Assembly: GCA_025935655.1 (NCBI GenBank)
Contig: JAICUV010000154.1
Location: 1 to 8,216 of the forward strand
DNA: 8,216 nt
DNA from: Chloroflexota bacterium
GTDB taxonomy: Bacteria; Chloroflexota; Limnocylindria; Limnocylindrales; CSP1-4
Reading direction: 5' to 3'
How positions within the stretch are numbered: the first letter of the stretch is position 1; every line of letters begins with the position of its first letter. The notes below the pieces were generated by a model. That model ran no database searches. It saw only the letters and a list, made by a program, of their open reading frames with translations, and was not told the DNA's origin. Positions 6,134-8,216 of the stretch are shown in pieces. A program made the translations under genes and the position numbers.

Positions 6134-7050
6134 GCGCGCGCCTCCTCCGCCGGCACCGGGCCGGCCGCGTCCTCCTTGTAGAACCGCAGGAACAGGTCTT
6201 CGACGTCGGGGGTGGTGATCGCGATGTCGTGGACGTCGTACGCGGCGATGCGCCGCAGGAGCGGGTTCACGTCGCCACGGACCATGAGGTGCGCCTCCCG
6301 GCCGGTGAGCGCGGCGACCTCCACGTTGGGCAGGTCGAAGGCGTGCGGGTCGGGCGGCTCGGCGAGCACGAGGTTGATCGACCGCCAGTGCGCCCCGAGC
6401 AGCTCGCCGACCGTGGAGACGTCCACGATCCGGCCCTCGCGGATGATCGCGACCCGGTCGCAGGCCCGCTCCACCTCGACCAGGTTGTGGCTCGACAGGA
6501 ACAGCGTCCTGCCCGCGGCCCGGGCCTCCGCGACGAGCGCGAGGAACTCGCGCTGGAGGAGAGGATCGAGGCCGCTCGTCGGCTCGTCCAGCACCAGCAG
6601 CGGCTCCGCGCCCATGAACGCGGCGATGACGCCCACCTTCTGCCGGTTGCCCCGCGACAGGCGCGAGATGCGGACCGTCGGGTCGAGCTCCAGGCGCTCG
6701 CCGAGCTGGCGCCACGCACCGCGTCGGAGTCCGCGCAGCCGAGCGAGGTAGTCGAGCTGCTCCGCGCCCGTGAGCTCGCCCAGGAACCCAGGGTCGGAGC
6801 CGAGGTAGGCGAGCTCCCGATGGATCCGCGGCGCGTCGTGCAGCGCGTCGCCGCCCAGGACGCGGACGCCGCCGCGCGTGGGTGCGAGGAAGCCGAGGAT
6901 GAGCCGGATCGTCGTGGTCTTGCCGGCGCCGTTGGGCCCGAGGAACCCGAACGTCTCGCCCTCGACGACCTCGAAGTCGACGTCGACGATGCCACGCCGC
7001 GTGCCGTACGACTTGGTGAGGCCGATGGCCTCGATGACCGCCCGTGTCAT
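6130..7050 (-). CDS. ABC exporter ATP-binding protein
   Basis: A 306-residue ATPase that powers the permease encoded directly downstream. Walker A is GPNGAGKTT (38-46, K44), the signature is LSRGNRQKVG (131-140), Walker B is LLVLDEPTSGLD (151-162, catalytic E156) and the H-loop is SSHNL (186-190, H188). The signature LSRGNRQ in place of LSGGQ is common in this ABC-2 exporter subfamily. The Q-loop glutamine is not obvious in AYLGSDPGFLGELTG (81-95). Beyond the core, residues 220-292 form the C-terminal accessory domain often seen in these ATPases (VEDLFLRFYKED near the end). The ATG at 7050 is chosen so that the protein begins MTRAVIEAIGLTKSYG, the family norm; a GTG at 7083 would add eleven unconserved residues. 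There is no Shine-Dalgarno sequence upstream. CATCGT, six bases before the ATG, is a very weak -10 candidate. Confidence 0.92.
   Translation of the reverse strand: MTRAVIEAIGLTKSYGTRRGIVDVDFEVVEGETFGFLGPNGAGKTTTIRLILGFLAPTRGGVRVLGGDALHDAPRIHRELAYLGSDPGFLGELTGAEQLDYLARLRGLRRGAWRQLGERLELDPTVRISRLSRGNRQKVGVIAAFMGAEPLLVLDEPTSGLDPLLQREFLALVAEARAAGRTLFLSSHNLVEVERACDRVAIIREGRIVDVSTVGELLGAHWRSINLVLAEPPDPHAFDLPNVEVAALTGREAHLMVRGDVNPLLRRIAAYDVHDIAITTPDVEDLFLRFYKEDAAGPVPAEEARA
6141..6148 (-). promoter_or_regulatory. Strong Shine-Dalgarno (GGAGGAGG) for the permease
   Basis: GGAGGAGG on the minus strand lies seven bases before the permease ATG, inside the last codons of the ATPase gene (the Glu-Glu codons of its C-terminus). 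Spacing and complementarity to the 16S tail are near ideal. It supports the 6133 start and re-initiation coupled to ATPase translation. None of the genes that head a transcript here has such a site. Confidence 0.75.
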
Positions 7051-7062
7051 GGCTCGACGATG

Positions 7063-7077
7063 CGCCGCCTGGCGGCG
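7063..7077. promoter_or_regulatory. 15-bp inverted repeat just upstream of the ABC operon
   Basis: CGCCGCC and GGCGGCG are perfect reverse complements flanking a single T at 7070. The centre is 20 bp upstream of the ATPase ATG. It could be an operator for a dimeric repressor or a small hairpin in a leader RNA (CGCCG-CCTGG-CGGCG). In DNA this rich in G+C such symmetry also arises by chance, and no regulator gene is next to it. Confidence 0.25.
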
Positions 7078-7120
7078 GACCACGAGAGCCGCCCGGCCCG
7101 ATCGGATGGGCAGGACGCAG

Positions 7121-7149
7121 CAACGCCGCCGGGAGGTCCGGCGGCGTTG
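7121..7149 (-). terminator. Perfect 12-bp hairpin, probable terminator of the surface-protein gene
   Basis: CAACGCCGCCGG (7121-7132) pairs with CCGGCGGCGTTG (7138-7149) without mismatch across the five-base loop GAGGT. The hairpin begins 37 nt past the stop codon of the minus-strand surface-protein gene and precedes the ABC operon, which is where a terminator would be expected. No U-run follows on the minus strand (CTGCGTCC), so it would be of the U-less type described in high-GC bacteria. Confidence 0.7.
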
Positions 7150-7186
7150 TCGCCTGGGGCTGCCTGCGGGCGGTGCCCGCGGTGCG

Positions 7187-8216
7187 CTACTTCAGGTAGA
7201 TGAAGGCGTCGTAGTTCGTGCGCCGGCCGCCCTGGTCGTTGACGACCCGGATGGTGTGGCGCCCGTTGGCCGACCAGCTCGCCCGGGCGATGATCTGGCC
7301 GAGGAGGGTGGAGGCGCGCCGCTCGTTGAAGCGGCCGACGAGCTTGCCGTCGATGTAGACCTTGACGTACCCGGACTTCGAGGTCTTGGGTGCGATGTAC
7401 AGCACGGCGCGGCCGCTGAACGACAGGGTCACCCGGGCGCCCTTCGTCGTGGCGTAGGCATAGCCGGCGCCCGAGGATCCGGCGGACCCGACCGGGCTCC
7501 AGGAGCCGCGGTAGATGTTGCGCGTGCTGGAGTTCTGGACGCTCTTGATCGTCCGCTTGCTGGACAGGACCCAGCCCGACACGTTGCCGGCCACGTCCGT
7601 GGCGCGGACGCGCCACACGAGGGTCTTGTTGAAGCGGTAGAACTTGACGACGGACGTGTTGGCGCCGGTGTAGACGCTGCGCCACGCGCCGCCCGCGATG
7701 CTCACCTGGACCTCGTAGGAGGCGACGCCGGACGAGGCGTCCGTCGCCGACCAGCTGATCCGCAGCGGGGCCGACTCGTTGACGCGCCCGGTGGCGAAGG
7801 CGACGGTCGCCCGGCTGACGGTCGGGGCCGTGACGTCGCCGCCGACGGTGATCGTCAGGGTCGCCGAGGCGGTGAGGGTCCCGTCGCTGATCGTGTAGGA
7901 GATGACGGCCTCGCCCGTCCAGCCGCCGGCCGGCGTGAAGGTGACGGTGGTGCCGTCGGTGCTCACCGTGCCCGCGGCCGAGTCGACCGAGACGAGGGTG
8001 ACCGTGAGGGCGTCGCCGTCGATGTCGCCGTCGTTGGCGAGGACTGCGTAGCCGGCGGCGCCGGAGTTGGCGAGCACCGTGGCCGTGTCGTCGCCGGCGG
8101 TCGGCGCGTCGTTGACGCAGTCGAGGCTGATCGTGACGTGGCCGGTGGCGCTGCCGCCGTTGCCGTCCTCGACCGTGTAGTCGAAGCCGGCGACGTCGGT
8201 GCCGCACAGGTTGGCG
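7187..8216 (-). CDS. C-terminal part of a secreted tandem-domain surface protein (5' end outside window)
   Basis: The frame stays open from the stop at 7187-7189 to the window edge, giving 342 visible residues; the GTG at 8077 is an internal valine codon, not the start. Domains in order: the end of one Ig/cadherin-like repeat (1-34), a complete tandem-95/cadherin-like repeat (35-124, from VNDAPTAGDD through LANDGDIDGDALTV and FTPAGGWTGEAVISYTISDG to TLTITV), a fibronectin-III-like domain (about 130-224, with SWSATDASSGVASYEVQ and WRVRATDVAGNVS) and a C-terminal beta-rich domain (about 228-342, with VTLSFSGRAVLYIAPKTSKS, VKVYIDGKLVGRF and HTIRVV). Such repeats are extracellular, in adhesion or carbohydrate contact. 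The only two cysteines (C4, C33) flank the first repeat end and may form a disulfide. There is no LPXTG motif or C-terminal helix. The full protein may be very long. Confidence 0.85.
   Translation of the reverse strand, partial: ANLCGTDVAGFDYTVEDGNGGSATGHVTISLDCVNDAPTAGDDTATVLANSGAAGYAVLANDGDIDGDALTVTLVSVDSAAGTVSTDGTTVTFTPAGGWTGEAVISYTISDGTLTASATLTITVGGDVTAPTVSRATVAFATGRVNESAPLRISWSATDASSGVASYEVQVSIAGGAWRSVYTGANTSVVKFYRFNKTLVWRVRATDVAGNVSGWVLSSKRTIKSVQNSSTRNIYRGSWSPVGSAGSSGAGYAYATTKGARVTLSFSGRAVLYIAPKTSKSGYVKVYIDGKLVGRFNERRASTLLGQIIARASWSANGRHTIRVVNDQGGRRTNYDAFIYLK

Noticed and set aside
7084..7123. Frame continuity of the permease reading frame through the ATPase gene to 7123, as one fused protein
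   Set aside because: The ATPase is encoded in a different frame with all its motifs; the upstream part of the permease frame is its shadow, and the ATGA overlap with a strong SD sets separate starts.

Overview
The window is strongly GC-rich bacterial DNA, above about 70% G+C by eye (not computed). It carries six protein-coding genes on both strands and no tRNA or rRNA that I can see. The genes are a UvrD2-type helicase with a C-terminal HRDC domain, an APH-fold kinase, a cupin, an ABC-2-type exporter, a small membrane protein and a secreted tandem-domain surface protein. Most of the genes that head a transcript lack a Shine-Dalgarno sequence, and two of them have a TAnnCT hexamer 6-7 nt before the start, which suggests leaderless transcripts. 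Together this points to a high-GC Chloroflexota lineage (Limnocylindria/Ellin6529-like) or an Actinomycetota; the sequence alone does not decide between them.

Left end (1-843): there is no convincing gene. The window opens inside an 8-bp tandem repeat (2-129). A GC-rich stretch follows with a degenerate repeated motif around 318-410. Next come a 9-bp hairpin (568-590) and a cluster of four copies of a small palindromic element with core CCCCGACAGCGGGG (687-806). The cluster lies directly downstream of the cupin gene.

Centre (844-5311): a cupin-fold protein on the minus strand diverges from three plus-strand genes. These encode a four-helix membrane protein (1441-1992), an aminoglycoside-phosphotransferase-fold kinase with an unusual N-terminal domain (2031-3260) and the UvrD2-like helicase (3284-5311). 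Gaps are 38 and 23 nt, and the last two genes each appear to have their own -10 element. The helicase has the HRDC domain and short 2B region of UvrD2 but none of the four cysteines known from mycobacterial UvrD2.

Right end (5336-8216, all minus strand): an ABC exporter operon, with ATPase then six-helix permease overlapping by ATGA, converges on the helicase across a 24-nt gap. Upstream of it is a strong GC-rich hairpin (7121-7149) that probably terminates the next gene. That gene is the C-terminal 342 residues of a secreted protein whose 5' end is outside the window: a tandem-95/cadherin-like repeat, a fibronectin-III-like domain and a C-terminal beta-rich domain.

The genes do not form an obvious single pathway. 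I see no CRISPR array, integrase, transposase, toxin-antitoxin pair or recognisable defence system. The most distinctive signals are the palindromic repeat cluster, the contrast between leaderless and SD-led starts, the cysteine-free UvrD2-like helicase and the kinase's N-terminal domain.
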